The translations under genes and the position numbers were made by a program. DNA of 64,000 nucleotides, taken from Burkholderia ambifaria AMMD. GTDB taxonomy: Bacteria; Pseudomonadota; Gammaproteobacteria; Burkholderiales; Burkholderiaceae. The DNA is taken from NCBI RefSeq assembly GCF_000203915.1, contig NC_008390.1:558001-622000 (forward strand). The letters are read 5' to 3'. Every line of letters begins with the position of its first letter. Position 1 is the stretch's first letter. Of the stretch, positions 27,946 to 37,768 are shown piece by piece. The notes below the pieces were generated by a model. It made no database searches. It was not told the DNA's origin and saw only the letters and a program-made list of their open reading frames with translations.

Positions 27946-28724
27946 TGGGACGGCTCGCGGGCAAGGTCGCGGTGGTGACGGGCGCGGGCCGCGGGATCGG
28001 CGCCGCGATCGCGCAGGCGTTCGCGCGCGAGGGCGCGGCCGTCGCGCTCGTCGACCTCGACTTCCCGCAGGCGCAGCGCACGGCGGCCGCGATCGCCGCC
28101 GGCATCGACGGCGCGCGCGTGCTCGCGCTGCATGCGGACGTCGCGCGGCAGGACTCGGTGCGCGACGCGTTCGCGCAGACCGAAGCGGCGCTCGGCCCGC
28201 TCGACGTGCTGGTGAACAACGCCGGCATCAACGTGTTCGCCGATCCGCTGACGATGACGGACGACGACTGGCGCCGCTGCTTCGCGGTCGATCTCGACGG
28301 CGTGTGGCACGGTTGCCGCGCGGCGCTGCCCGGGATGGTCGAACGCGGCCGCGGCAGCATCGTGAACATCGCGTCGACGCATGCGTTCCGGATCATTCCC
28401 GGCTGCTTTCCGTACCCGGTCGCGAAACACGGCGTGCTGGGCCTCACGCGCGCGCTCGGCATCGAATATGCGGCGCGCAACGTGCGGATGAACGCGATCG
28501 CGCCCGGCTACATCGAGACGCAGCTCACGCGCGACTGGTGGGATGCGCAGGCCGACCCGGCCGCGGCGCGCGCCGAGACGCTCGCGCTGCAGCCGATGAA
28601 GCGGATCGGCAAACCGGAGGAAGTCGCGATGACGGCCGTGTTCCTCGCGTCCGACGAGGCGCCGTTCATCAATGCCGCGTGCATCACCGTCGATGGCGGG
28701 CGCGCGGCGCTGTACCACGATTGA
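27942..28724 (+). CDS. short-chain dehydrogenase of the sugar operon
   Basis: A 260-residue SDR oxidoreductase. It has the NAD(P) motif TGAGRGIG, the NNAG motif, a Ser in NIAST and the catalytic pair in YPVAK. The acidic residue after the second strand (VDLD) favours NAD. It sits between dgoA and the ABC importer genes and overlaps dgoA by four bases. A sugar or sugar-acid dehydrogenase is the likely role, but the substrate (galactose, arabinose, fucose or an aldonate) cannot be read from sequence. Confidence 0.85.
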   Translation: MMGRLAGKVAVVTGAGRGIGAAIAQAFAREGAAVALVDLDFPQAQRTAAAIAAGIDGARVLALHADVARQDSVRDAFAQTEAALGPLDVLVNNAGINVFADPLTMTDDDWRRCFAVDLDGVWHGCRAALPGMVERGRGSIVNIASTHAFRIIPGCFPYPVAKHGVLGLTRALGIEYAARNVRMNAIAPGYIETQLTRDWWDAQADPAAARAETLALQPMKRIGKPEEVAMTAVFLASDEAPFINAACITVDGGRAALYHD

Positions 28725-28826
28725 CGCAACGATTCGAAAGACCGCACGTGCGACGGCCGCGCGCACGCTGCGTCGAAACCAACAAGCGGCTGCATCCCGT
28801 TCGATGAAGACAAGGAGACACTGGAG

Positions 28827-29822
28827 ATGAAACGCAGAACGTTCGTAACGCTGGCCGCCGCGGCGGCGGTGGTGATGGGCAGTCCGGTCGCGCACGCGGC
28901 CGATCCGGTCAAGATCGGCTTTCTGGTGAAGCAGCCGGAAGAGCCGTGGTTCCAGGACGAATGGAAATTCGCCGAGATGGCCGCGAAGGACAAGGGCTTC
29001 ACGCTCGTGAAGATCGGCGCGCCGTCGGGCGAGAAGGTGATGAGCGCGATCGACAACCTGTCCGCGCAGAAGGTGCAGGGCTTCATCATCTGCACGCCCG
29101 ACGTGAAGCTCGGGCCGGGCATCGTCGCGAAGGCGAAGTCGCACAACCTGAAGATGATGACGGTTGACGACCGCCTCGTCGACGGCGCGGGCAAGCCGAT
29201 CGAGTCGGTGCCGCACATGGGGATTTCCGCGTACAACATCGGCAAGCAGGTCGGCGACGGCATCGCGGCCGAGATCAAGAAGCGCGGCTGGAACATGAAG
29301 GAAGTCGGCGCGATCGACATCACGTACGAGCAGCTGCCGACCGCGCACGACCGCACGAGCGGCGCGACCGACGCGCTGGTGGCGGCCGGCTTCCCGAAGG
29401 CGAACGTGATCGCGGCGCCGCAGGCGAAGACCGACACCGAGAACGCGTTCAACGCGGCGAACATCGCGCTCACCAAGAACCCGCAGTTCAAGCACTGGGT
29501 CGCCTACGGCCTGAACGACGAAGCCGTGCTCGGCGCGGTGCGCGCGGCCGAAGGGCGCGGCTTCAAGGCGGACAACATGATCGGCATCGGTATCGGCGGT
29601 TCCGACTCGGCGCTCAGCGAATTCAAGAAGCCGCAGCCGACGGGCTTCTACGGCACCGTGATCATCAGCCCGAAGCGCCACGGCGAGGAAACCTCGGACC
29701 TGATGTACGCATGGATCACGCAGGGCAAGGCACCGCCGGCGCTGACGCTGACGACGGGCATGCTCGCGACGCGCGACAACGTGTCGAAGGTGCGCGACGA
29801 GATGGGGCTCGCATCGAAGTAA
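28827..29822 (+). CDS. araF: arabinose/galactose ABC importer, substrate-binding protein
   Basis: A 331-residue periplasmic sugar-binding protein with a signal peptide ending near ASPVAHA (about residue 24). The mature part ([21 protein letters not shown]...) is typical of the AraF/RbsB-type periplasmic binding proteins and closest in feel to L-arabinose-binding AraF. It is followed by the matching ATPase and permease. Sugar specificity between L-arabinose and D-galactose is open, since AraF proteins bind both. The ATG follows AAGGAGA. Confidence 0.9.
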   Translation: MKRRTFVTLAAAAAVVMGSPVAHAADPVKIGFLVKQPEEPWFQDEWKFAEMAAKDKGFTLVKIGAPSGEKVMSAIDNLSAQKVQGFIICTPDVKLGPGIVAKAKSHNLKMMTVDDRLVDGAGKPIESVPHMGISAYNIGKQVGDGIAAEIKKRGWNMKEVGAIDITYEQLPTAHDRTSGATDALVAAGFPKANVIAAPQAKTDTENAFNAANIALTKNPQFKHWVAYGLNDEAVLGAVRAAEGRGFKADNMIGIGIGGSDSALSEFKKPQPTGFYGTVIISPKRHGEETSDLMYAWITQGKAPPALTLTTGMLATRDNVSKVRDEMGLASK

Positions 29823-29890
29823 GCGGCTTGCCGGCTGCCGCGGCGATGCGGCAGCCGGCGATCGATGGATCTGCAAAGTGGGGAGACGAC

Positions 29891-31402
29891 GTGTCAGCGG
29901 CACTGCGTTTTGACAATATCGGCAAGGTATTTCCCGGCGTGCGCGCACTCGACGGCATCTCGTTCGACGTGCATGCGGGCGAGGTGCATGGCCTGATGGG
30001 CGAGAACGGCGCGGGCAAGTCGACGCTGCTGAAGATTCTCGGCGGCGAATACCAGCCCGATGCGGGCAGCGTGCTGGTCGACGGCCAGCCCGTGCATTTT
30101 TCGAGTGCGGCCGCGTCGATCGCGGCCGGCATTGCGGTGATTCACCAGGAACTGCAGTACGTGCCCGACCTGACGGTCGCGGAGAACCTGCTGCTCGGCC
30201 GCCTGCCGAACGCGCTCGGCTGGGTGAAGAAGGGCGAGGCGAAGCGCCATGTGCGCGAACGGCTCACCGCGATGGGCGTCGATCTCGATCCCGACGCGAA
30301 GCTCGGGCGGCTGTCGATCGCGCAGCGGCAGATGGTCGAGATCTGCAAGGCGCTGATGCGCAACGCGCGCGTGATCGCGCTCGACGAGCCGACGAGCTCG
30401 CTGTCGCATCGCGAGACCGAGGTGCTGTTCAAGCTCGTCGACGACCTGCGCGCGCAGGGCCGCGCGCTGATCTACATCTCGCACCGGATGGACGAGATCT
30501 ACCGGCTGTGCGATGCATGCACCATCTTCCGCGACGGGCGCAAGATCGCGTCGCACGAATCGCTCGCCGACGTGCCGCGCGAGCAGCTCGTCGCCGAGAT
30601 GGTCGGGCGCGAGATTTCGGACATCTACCATTACGCGCCGCGCGCGCTCGGCGACGTGCGGTTTTCGGCCGAAGGCGTCGACGGCCCGGCGCTGCGCGAA
30701 CCGGCGAGCTTCTCGGTGCGCGCGGGCGAGATCGTCGGGTTCTTCGGGCTGGTCGGCGCGGGGCGCAGCGAACTGATGCGGCTCGTGTACGGCGCGGATC
30801 GCCGGCGCGCGGGCGAGCTGACGCTCGACGGCAAGCGCATCGACGTGAAGCGCACCGGCGACGCGATCCGCCACGGCATCGTGCTGTGTCCGGAGGACCG
30901 CAAGGAAGAAGGGATCATCGCGATGGCGTCGGTCGCGGAGAACATCAACATCAGCTGCCGCCGCCATTCGCTGCGCGCCGGGCTCTTCATCGACCGCAAG
31001 ACCGAAATCGAGACGGCCGACCGCTTCATCCAGCGGCTGAAGATCAAGACGCCGAACCGCCGGCAGAAGATCCGCTTCCTGTCGGGCGGCAACCAGCAGA
31101 AGGCGATCCTGTCGCGCTGGCTCGCGGAGCCCGACCTGAAGGTCGTGATCCTCGACGAGCCGACGCGCGGGATCGACGTCGGCGCGAAGCACGAGATCTA
31201 CGACGTGATCTACCGGCTCGCGGAGCGCGGCTGCGCGATCGTGATGGTGTCGTCGGAACTGCCGGAAGTGCTCGGCGTGTCCGACCGCATCGTCGTGATG
31301 CGCGAAGGCCGCATCGCGGGCGAGCTGGCGCGCGCGCAGGCGAACGAGCATGCGGTGCTCAGCCTCGCGCTGCCGCAGACGAGCGTCGCCGAGGCGGCCT
31401 GA
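29891..31402 (+). CDS. araG: arabinose/galactose ABC importer, ATP-binding protein
   Basis: A 503-residue duplicated ABC ATPase of the sugar class. The first half has Walker [10 protein letters not shown] and Walker [11 protein letters not shown]. The second has the degenerate loop GLVGAGRSE, the signature LSGGNQQKA and [12 protein letters not shown]. Such proteins power import together with a membrane dimer and a binding protein. The GTG at 29891 follows GGGGAG; the length is close to E. coli AraG. Confidence 0.94.
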   Translation: MSAALRFDNIGKVFPGVRALDGISFDVHAGEVHGLMGENGAGKSTLLKILGGEYQPDAGSVLVDGQPVHFSSAAASIAAGIAVIHQELQYVPDLTVAENLLLGRLPNALGWVKKGEAKRHVRERLTAMGVDLDPDAKLGRLSIAQRQMVEICKALMRNARVIALDEPTSSLSHRETEVLFKLVDDLRAQGRALIYISHRMDEIYRLCDACTIFRDGRKIASHESLADVPREQLVAEMVGREISDIYHYAPRALGDVRFSAEGVDGPALREPASFSVRAGEIVGFFGLVGAGRSELMRLVYGADRRRAGELTLDGKRIDVKRTGDAIRHGIVLCPEDRKEEGIIAMASVAENINISCRRHSLRAGLFIDRKTEIETADRFIQRLKIKTPNRRQKIRFLSGGNQQKAILSRWLAEPDLKVVILDEPTRGIDVGAKHEIYDVIYRLAERGCAIVMVSSELPEVLGVSDRIVVMREGRIAGELARAQANEHAVLSLALPQTSVAEAA

Positions 31403-31492
31403 CGCGGTGTCAGGTCGCCGCGGGCGATGCAGGATATTCGAATCGATCACGCGCGGCGCGGGCCGCGCGATGCAGGAGCAGGAGACACAACC

Positions 31493-32509
31493 ATGCAAGT
31501 CCGGGAAAACCTCGCCAGCGCAGCCGTGAAGCCGTCGGCCGACGCGCTGGTTCCACAGCAGAGCGACCGCCAGAAGTGGTGGCAGCACCTCACCGAATAC
31601 AGCCTGATCGCGATCTTCGCGGTGATGTTCGTCACGATGTCGCTGACGGTCGATCACTTCTTTTCGATCGACAACATGCTCGGCCTCGCGCTGTCGATCT
31701 CGCAGATCGGGATGGTCGCGTGCACGATGATGTTCTGTCTGGCCTCGCGCGACTTCGACCTGTCGATCGGCTCGACCGTCGCGTTCTCCGGCGTGCTGTG
31801 CGCGATGGTGCTGAACGCGACCGACAACACGTTCGTCGCGATCATCGCGGCGGTCGCGGCCGGTGCGGCGATCGGGTTCGTGAACGGCGCGGTGATCGCA
31901 TACCTGCGCATCAACGCGCTGATCACGACGCTCGCGACGATGGAAATCGTGCGCGGGCTCGGCTTCATCGTGTCGAAGGGGCAGGCGGTCGGCGTGTCGT
32001 CGGACACGTTCATCGCGCTCGGCGGGCTGTCGCTGTTCGGTGTATCGCTGCCGATCTGGGTCACGCTCCTGTGCTTCATCGTGTTCGGCGTGCTGCTGAA
32101 CCAGACCGTGTACGGCCGCAATACGCTCGCGATCGGCGGCAACCCGGAGGCGTCGCGCCTGGCGGGGATCAACGTCGAACGCACGCGCGTCTATATCTTC
32201 CTGATCCAGGGCGCGGTGACGGCGCTCGCCGGGGTTATCCTCGCGTCGCGCATCACGTCGGGCCAGCCGAACGCCGCGCAGGGCTTCGAGCTGAACGTGA
32301 TCTCCGCCTGCGTGCTCGGCGGCGTGTCGCTGATGGGCGGCCGCGCGACGATCTCGGGCGTCGTGATCGGCGTGCTGATCATGGGCACCGTCGAGAACGT
32401 GATGAACCTGATGAACATCGACGCGTTCTACCAGTACCTGGTGCGCGGCGCGATCCTGCTCGCGGCCGTGCTGCTCGACCAGCTGAAGAACCGCGGCGTA
32501 CGCGACTGA
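31493..32509 (+). CDS. araH: arabinose/galactose ABC importer, permease
   Basis: A 338-residue inner-membrane permease with about nine to ten hydrophobic helices, of the RbsC/AraH family. The conserved loop NPEASRLAGINV and the GGVSLMGGRATI segment fit the family. The ATG follows CAGGAGA. It completes the AraFGH transporter. Confidence 0.93.
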   Translation: MQVRENLASAAVKPSADALVPQQSDRQKWWQHLTEYSLIAIFAVMFVTMSLTVDHFFSIDNMLGLALSISQIGMVACTMMFCLASRDFDLSIGSTVAFSGVLCAMVLNATDNTFVAIIAAVAAGAAIGFVNGAVIAYLRINALITTLATMEIVRGLGFIVSKGQAVGVSSDTFIALGGLSLFGVSLPIWVTLLCFIVFGVLLNQTVYGRNTLAIGGNPEASRLAGINVERTRVYIFLIQGAVTALAGVILASRITSGQPNAAQGFELNVISACVLGGVSLMGGRATISGVVIGVLIMGTVENVMNLMNIDAFYQYLVRGAILLAAVLLDQLKNRGVRD

Positions 32510-32532
32510 CCGATTCCACGGAGACGATTCGC

Positions 32533-33348
32533 ATGACCATCGAAACTTCCGCGCAGGATCCGCGCGCCGCGAGCGACGCGCGCTATGCGCGCTACCCGAG
32601 CCTCGCGGATCGCGCGGTGCTGATCACGGGCGGTGCGACCGGGATCGGCGCGGCGTTCGTCGAGCACTTCGCGCGGCAGGGCGCGCGCGTCGCGTTCGTC
32701 GATCTCGACGCGCAGGCGGGCCAGGCGCTCGCGGAGAGCCTCGCGCAGATGCCGGAGGTACGCCACGCGCCGCTGTTCCTGCCGTGCGACCTGACCGACA
32801 TCGACGCGCTGCGCCATGCGATCGACGCGATCCGCGCGCGGATCGGCGCGATCGCGGTGCTCGTGAACAACGCGGCGAACGACACGCGCCACGCGATCGC
32901 CGACGTGACACCCGCGTCGTTCGACGCGGGCATCGCGGTGAACCTGCGCCACCAGTTCTTCGCCGCGCAGGCGGTGATCGACGACATGAAGCAGCGCGGC
33001 GGCGGCGCGATCATCAATCTCGGCTCGATCAGCTGGATGCTGAAGAACGGCGGCTATCCCGTCTACGTGATGGCGAAGGCGGCCGTGCAGGGGCTCACGC
33101 GCGGGCTCGCGCGCGATCTCGGCCCGTTCGGGATCCGCGTGAATTCGCTGGTGCCCGGCTGGGTGATGACCGACAAGCAGCGCAAGCTCTGGCTCGACGA
33201 CGCGGGCCGCGCGGCGATCAAGGCGGGCCAGTGCATCGACGCCGAGCTGCTGCCTGATGATCTCGCGCGCATGGCGCTGTTTCTCGCGGCCGACGACAGC
33301 CGGATGATCACCGCGCAGGACGTGGTGGTCGACGGCGGCTGGGCCTGA
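32533..33348 (+). CDS. SDR aldose 1-dehydrogenase (galactose/arabinose type)
   Basis: A 271-residue short-chain dehydrogenase with TGGATGIG, NNAAND, Ser in LGSIS and the catalytic YVMAK. The opening YPSLADRAVLITGGATGIGA resembles NAD-dependent D-galactose 1-dehydrogenases of rhizobia. With the adjacent aldose 1-epimerase and the importer, it is the likely enzyme that oxidises the imported sugar to its lactone. It is clearly distinct from the SDR at 27942. Substrate is inferred from context. Confidence 0.85.
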   Translation: MTIETSAQDPRAASDARYARYPSLADRAVLITGGATGIGAAFVEHFARQGARVAFVDLDAQAGQALAESLAQMPEVRHAPLFLPCDLTDIDALRHAIDAIRARIGAIAVLVNNAANDTRHAIADVTPASFDAGIAVNLRHQFFAAQAVIDDMKQRGGGAIINLGSISWMLKNGGYPVYVMAKAAVQGLTRGLARDLGPFGIRVNSLVPGWVMTDKQRKLWLDDAGRAAIKAGQCIDAELLPDDLARMALFLAADDSRMITAQDVVVDGGWA

Positions 33349-33428
33349 TTGTAGGTATGGGTGCTGGGGTTCGCTCGGCACCGTGCGACGACCCGTATCG
33401 TTTCATCGACGAAGGAAAGGAGTTCACC

Positions 33429-34490
33429 ATGACCGCCACGTCCTCGCGCACCTTGTCGTCCACGAGCCAGTCGCGCCGCGCGCGCCTGGCTGCCGCCGCG
33501 CAGCCGGTCAGCGCCGGCCCGCAGACCGCCGCGTTCGCGCAGGGCGTCGGCGCCGCGCATGCGGCGGCCGTCACGCTGTCGAACGCGGCGCTGCGGCTCG
33601 ACGTGCTGCCGCACCTCGGCGGCGGCATCGCGCGCTTCGACTGGCGCGGCGACCACGGCGCGCTGGTGCCGGTGTTCCGCCGCTGCGAGCATCCGGAAAC
33701 GGCCACGGACCCGAACGAACTCGCGTGCTATCCGCTGCTGCCGTATTCGAACCGGATCGGCAACGGCCGCTTCGAATGCGACGGGCGCAGCGTCGCGGTG
33801 CCGCGTAATCGTCGCGACGAGCCGCTGCCGATTCACGGCGACGGCTGGCTCGCGCCGTGGCAGGTGGACGACGCGACCGACACGACGCTGCAGCTGTCGC
33901 TCGATCGCGCGAGCGGTGCGCCGTATGCGTTTCGCGCGATCCAGTCGTTCGCGCTCGACGACACGACGCTGGCGATCGCACTGACGATCGAGAATGCGGG
34001 ACGCGCGCGGCTGCCGTTCGGTCTCGGCGTGCATCCGTTCCTGGTGCGCGACGACGTGACCGAGCTTGCCGCGGCCGCGGGCGGGCTGTGGCTGTCGGGC
34101 GCCGATTTCCTGCCGGTGCGGCACGTGAGCGTGCCGCCGGCCTGGCAGTTCGGCGTCGCGTATCCGTTGCCGGCGACGCTCGTCAATCACGCGTTCACCG
34201 GCTGGGGCGGCCACGCGGCGGTGAGCTGGCCGCGCCGCGGGCTGTCGCTGACGGTGGCGGCCGACGCCGATGCGTACGTGCTGTATACGCCGCCCGGCGA
34301 GGATTTCTTCTGTTTCGAACCCGTCGATCATCCGATCAACGCGGTGAATTTGCCCGGGGGTGCCGCCGCGCACGGCATGACGCTGCTCGCGCCGGGCGAG
34401 CGGCTCACGCGGCGTTTCGCGTTCACCGTCGAGCGCGCCGATGCACGCGTCGATGCGGCCGCGCGCGAAGGGCGCCGGCGACGCGGGTAA
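33429..34490 (+). CDS. aldose 1-epimerase
   Basis: Mutarotase-family enzyme that interconverts alpha and beta aldoses. In the 353-residue protein, the region from about residue 45 has the galactose-mutarotase fold with PYSNRIGNGRF, the His in PIHGDGW and the later FGLGVHPFL (catalytic His) and the C-terminal Glu region DFFCFEPVDHPINA. The first 40 residues are a low-complexity Ala/Ser extension. The ATG follows AAGGAG. It ends the sugar operon and supplies the right anomer for the dehydrogenase. Confidence 0.9.
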   Translation: MTATSSRTLSSTSQSRRARLAAAAQPVSAGPQTAAFAQGVGAAHAAAVTLSNAALRLDVLPHLGGGIARFDWRGDHGALVPVFRRCEHPETATDPNELACYPLLPYSNRIGNGRFECDGRSVAVPRNRRDEPLPIHGDGWLAPWQVDDATDTTLQLSLDRASGAPYAFRAIQSFALDDTTLAIALTIENAGRARLPFGLGVHPFLVRDDVTELAAAAGGLWLSGADFLPVRHVSVPPAWQFGVAYPLPATLVNHAFTGWGGHAAVSWPRRGLSLTVAADADAYVLYTPPGEDFFCFEPVDHPINAVNLPGGAAAHGMTLLAPGERLTRRFAFTVERADARVDAAAREGRRRRG

Positions 34491-34493
34491 AAT
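34488..34493 (+). promoter_or_regulatory. -10-like element of pyrF
   Basis: TAAAAT overlapping the stop codon of the epimerase gene and lying 37 bases before the pyrF ATG. No convincing -35 element is visible. Confidence 0.4.
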
Positions 34494-34529
34494 ACGCGGT
34501 CTACCAACGGTTTGCCGCGAGTATCCGCC

Positions 34530-35357
34530 ATGTCTTCCCCGCTTACTTTCATCGAATCGCTGCGCGCCGCGTGGCAGCGCACGAATTCGCTGCTGTGCGT
34601 CGGCCTCGATCCCGAGCCGTCGCGCTTTCCCGTGCAGTTCGACGGCCAGCCCGACGCGATCTTCGAATTCTGCCGGCAGATCGTCGACGCGACCGCGCCG
34701 TATGCGAGCGCGTTCAAGCCGCAGATCGCGTACTTCGCCGCGCATCGCGCCGAAGACCAGCTCGAGCGCCTGATCGCGCACATCCATCTCCAGCATCCGG
34801 GCCTGCCCGTGATTCTCGACGCGAAGCGCGGCGACATCGGCAGCACCGCCGAGCAGTACGCGCGCGAGGCGTTCGAGCGCTATCGCGCGGACGCCGTCAC
34901 CGTGAACCCGTACATGGGCTACGACTCGGTCGAGCCGTACTTCGAGCATGAAGGCAAGGGCGTGATCGTGCTGTGCCGCACGTCGAACCCGGGTGGCTCG
35001 GATCTTCAGTTCCTCGACACGAACGGCCGGCCGCTGTACCAGGTCGTGGCCGATCTCGCGGCGAACAAGTGGAACGCGAAGAACGGCCAGCTCGGCCTCG
35101 TGGTGGGCGCAACGTTCCCGAACGAAATCGAGATCGTGCGGGGGATCGTCGGCGACATGCCGCTGCTGATTCCCGGCATTGGCGCGCAGGGCGGCGATGT
35201 GGAGGCCACCGTCAACGCGGGCCGCACGGCCGACGGCACCGGGATGATGATCAACTCGTCGCGCGCGATCCTGTACGCGAGCAAGGGCGAGGATTTCGCC
35301 GAAGCCGCGGCGCTTGCCGCGCAGAAGACGCGCGACACGATCAACGCGCATCGCTGA
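34530..35357 (+). CDS. pyrF: orotidine 5'-phosphate decarboxylase (type 2)
   Basis: Last step of UMP synthesis. The 275-residue protein belongs to the longer type found in Burkholderia and mycobacteria. It has [14 protein letters not shown], the active-site motif [13 protein letters not shown] with the catalytic Lys and Asp, and a late PGIGAQGGD phosphate loop. The start MSSPLTFIE fits the family; an upstream in-frame start is unsupported. Confidence 0.96.
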   Translation: MSSPLTFIESLRAAWQRTNSLLCVGLDPEPSRFPVQFDGQPDAIFEFCRQIVDATAPYASAFKPQIAYFAAHRAEDQLERLIAHIHLQHPGLPVILDAKRGDIGSTAEQYAREAFERYRADAVTVNPYMGYDSVEPYFEHEGKGVIVLCRTSNPGGSDLQFLDTNGRPLYQVVADLAANKWNAKNGQLGLVVGATFPNEIEIVRGIVGDMPLLIPGIGAQGGDVEATVNAGRTADGTGMMINSSRAILYASKGEDFAEAAALAAQKTRDTINAHR

Positions 35358-35363
35358 CATACC

Positions 35364-35386
35364 GGCCGCCCGTCCGGGCGGCCTTT
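35364..35386 (+). terminator. probable weak terminator of pyrF
   Basis: A 9-bp stem GGCCGCCCG/CGGGCGGCC with a 2-base loop, followed by only three T residues. Confidence 0.5.
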
Positions 35387-35566
35387 CACCGCCGCGCCCG
35401 CATTCGCGGGCCGCGCGCGTGCCTCCCGCGCCTGCCGCATTGGCGCACGCGAGCAATTTCCCGTCGCTTTCCCACCGCATGCCCGCGCCGCAATCGCGCG
35501 ATGCTGCCGGGGATCAGGCCCTCGTCATCGATTTGTCACCACACTGTCACGAAAGGGAGCGACGTC

Positions 35567-36625
35567 ATGCCCAAGCTGTCCCGCCGTATTCTGAGCGCGC
35601 TTGCCGCGTCGTTGTGCATGTCGTTCGCCCACGCGGCGGACCTGTCGCACTGGCCGGCGGACAGCGCGAAGGCGCTGAACGCGATGATCGCCGCCCATGC
35701 GAATCGCGGCGACTACGCGGTGTTCGACGCCGACAACACGACCTACCGCTACGACCTCGAGGAATCGCTGCTGCCGTATCTCGAGAACCGCGGCGTGCTC
35801 ACGCGCGACTCGCTCGATCCGTCGCTGAAGCTGATCCCGTTCAAGGATTCCGCCGACTACAAGGAATCGCTGACGAGCTACTACTACCGGCTTTGCGAGA
35901 TCGACGACCTGGTCTGCTACCCGTGGATCGCGCAGGCGTTCGCGGGGCTGTCGCTCGCGGACCTGAAGCGCCACGTCGACGCGATGCTCGCCGACGGCAA
36001 GCCGGTGCCGATTCGCTACTGGCAGGGCGACAAGGTCGTCGACGGCGCCGCGAATCCGCCGCGCTTCTTCCGCGGGATGCAGGAGCTATACAACGCGCTG
36101 CGCGAGAACGGGATCGAGGTCTACGTGATGACCGCCGCGCACGAGGAACTCGCGCGGCTCGTGCTGTCCGATCCGAAATACGGCTACAACGTGAAGCCGC
36201 AGAACGTGATCGGCGTGACGACACTGCTGCGCAACCCGGCGACGGGCGCGCTGACGACGTCGCGGCTGCAGATCAAGGCCGGCAAGTACGACGAGGCCGC
36301 GAACCGCAGCCTCGTGATCACGCCGTTCCTGATGAACCCGATGACGTGGTACGAAGGCAAGCTCGGCTCGATCGTCGGCTGGATCGACCAGTGGAAGAAG
36401 CCGGTGCTCGTCGCGGGCGACACGCCGACGTCCGACGGCTACATGCTGCTGAATGCGACCGACGTCGCGCGCGGCGGCGTGCGCGTCTGGGTCAACAAGA
36501 AGGACAAGCAGATGGCGCAGATCCGCGCGTGGTCGGACGAATCGGCCGCGAAGCAGAAAGCGCTCGGCCTGCCGGTGACGGCGGACAAGAACTGGATCGT
36601 CGTGAAGCCCGACGCGATCCAGTAA
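35567..36625 (+). CDS. HAD-family phosphatase, phosphorylcholine-phosphatase-like
   Basis: A 352-residue exported protein with a signal peptide ending AHAA (about residue 24). The HAD motifs are visible: motif I FDADNTT (Asp54 and Asp56), motif II MTAA, and the late acidic motif GDTPTSDGY starting at Gly284. This order and the DNTTYRYDLEESLLP stretch resemble Pseudomonas PchP, the periplasmic phosphorylcholine phosphatase. The likely role is release of choline and phosphate from host-derived phosphorylcholine, by analogy. The ATG follows AAAGGGAG. Confidence 0.82.
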   Translation: MPKLSRRILSALAASLCMSFAHAADLSHWPADSAKALNAMIAAHANRGDYAVFDADNTTYRYDLEESLLPYLENRGVLTRDSLDPSLKLIPFKDSADYKESLTSYYYRLCEIDDLVCYPWIAQAFAGLSLADLKRHVDAMLADGKPVPIRYWQGDKVVDGAANPPRFFRGMQELYNALRENGIEVYVMTAAHEELARLVLSDPKYGYNVKPQNVIGVTTLLRNPATGALTTSRLQIKAGKYDEAANRSLVITPFLMNPMTWYEGKLGSIVGWIDQWKKPVLVAGDTPTSDGYMLLNATDVARGGVRVWVNKKDKQMAQIRAWSDESAAKQKALGLPVTADKNWIVVKPDAIQ

Positions 36626-36689
36626 GCGGGGAGGGGCGCAGGCCGCCCCTGCCGGTGCGGCGGCAAATCAGCCTGGGTTCAGCCTTTGA

Positions 36690-37190
36690 TCAGCCTTCGC
36701 GCTCGTCGAGCAGCTTCAGCAGCCCGCGCAGCGCATGCACGGCGGCCTGCGTGCGAATCTGCTCGCGGTCGCCCTTGAACACGCGCGTCTCGACGTCGGT
36801 ATGCAGCCGGTTGCTCCATGCGAACGACACGGTGCCGACCGGCTTTTTCTCGCTGCCGCCCGCCGGGCCGGCGATGCCGGTCACGGACAGCGCGACCTGC
36901 GCGCGGCTGTTGCGCAGCGCGCCTTCGGCCATCGCGCGCGCGACCGGCTCGCTGACGGCGCCATGTTTGTCGATCAGGTCGGGCGGCACGCCGATCATCT
37001 CGATCTTGGCCTGGTTCGAATACGTGACGAAGCCGCGCTCGAACCACTGGCTGCTGCCGGAGATGTCGGTGATCGCCGCGGCGATCATGCCGCCCGTGCA
37101 GGATTCGGCGGTGGCGAGCGACAGGTGCTCGTCACGCAGCTTGTTGCCTGCGCGGATCGCAAGCTGGTGGACGACGGAATCGGTTGGCAT
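36690..37190 (-). CDS. pncC: nicotinamide-nucleotide amidohydrolase (CinA C-terminal type)
   Basis: A 166-residue stand-alone CinA C-terminal domain, deamidating nicotinamide mononucleotide in NAD recycling. The signature ATAESCTGG, with the catalytic Ser, and the later SVTGIAGPAGGSEKKPVG loop are present. It follows pgpA by 32 bases on the minus strand, in the order thiL-pgpA-pncC. Confidence 0.93.
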   Translation of the reverse strand: MPTDSVVHQLAIRAGNKLRDEHLSLATAESCTGGMIAAAITDISGSSQWFERGFVTYSNQAKIEMIGVPPDLIDKHGAVSEPVARAMAEGALRNSRAQVALSVTGIAGPAGGSEKKPVGTVSFAWSNRLHTDVETRVFKGDREQIRTQAAVHALRGLLKLLDEREG

Positions 37191-37222
37191 GCGCGTCGGG
37201 AAACGGGAGTCGGGAACAACGG

Positions 37223-37768
37223 TCAGCTGACGGCGGAGCGCCACAGGGCGATCACGAGCAGCGTCATGAACGCGGCGATCAGGTCGTCGACCATGATGCC
37301 GAGCCCGCCTTTCACGCGACGATCGAAATAGCGGATCGGCGGCGGCTTGAGCATGTCGAAGAAGCGGAACACGACGAACGCCCACAGCTGACCGATGAAG
37401 GTCGCGGGCGTGACGAACAGCATCACGAGCCAGATCGCGACGATTTCGTCCCAGACGACGGCGCCCGGATCGGTCGTGCCCATCCTGCGTGCGGTGAAGC
37501 CGGTGATCCACGTGCCGGCGACGAACCCGACCGCGATCAGCGCCCACCATTCGGGCACCGTCAGGTAGCCGTTCAGCACGACGAACGTCAGCCAACCGAA
37601 CAGCGAGCCGAACGTGCCGGGCATGAACGGCGCGAGCCCGCTGCCGAAGCCGAGCGACACGATGTGCGCCGGGTGCGACAGCATGAAGCGCACGGTGGCG
37701 CGCTGCGGCGCGTTCCGGGCGGCGCCGGGCGCGGCCGCGTTCGGTGCGGTCGTCGGGTCAGTCTGCAT
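37223..37768 (-). CDS. pgpA: phosphatidylglycerophosphatase A
   Basis: Inner-membrane phosphatase that makes phosphatidylglycerol from its 3-phosphate. The 181-residue protein has FGSGLAPFMPGTFGS, the acidic WDEIVAIW motif and DMLKPPPIRYFDRR, all characteristic, plus several hydrophobic helices. Its ATG overlaps the end of thiL by 11 bases. Confidence 0.95.
   Translation of the reverse strand: MQTDPTTAPNAAAPGAARNAPQRATVRFMLSHPAHIVSLGFGSGLAPFMPGTFGSLFGWLTFVVLNGYLTVPEWWALIAVGFVAGTWITGFTARRMGTTDPGAVVWDEIVAIWLVMLFVTPATFIGQLWAFVVFRFFDMLKPPPIRYFDRRVKGGLGIMVDDLIAAFMTLLVIALWRSAVS

Noticed and set aside
26928..29948. A 1006-codon minus-strand open frame across the sugar operon
   Set aside because: It crosses several well-supported plus-strand genes, and its product is Arg-rich shadow sequence.
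33063..35480. An 805-codon minus-strand open frame across the epimerase and pyrF genes
   Set aside because: It lies opposite three genes with clear motifs; composition is typical of a shadow frame.
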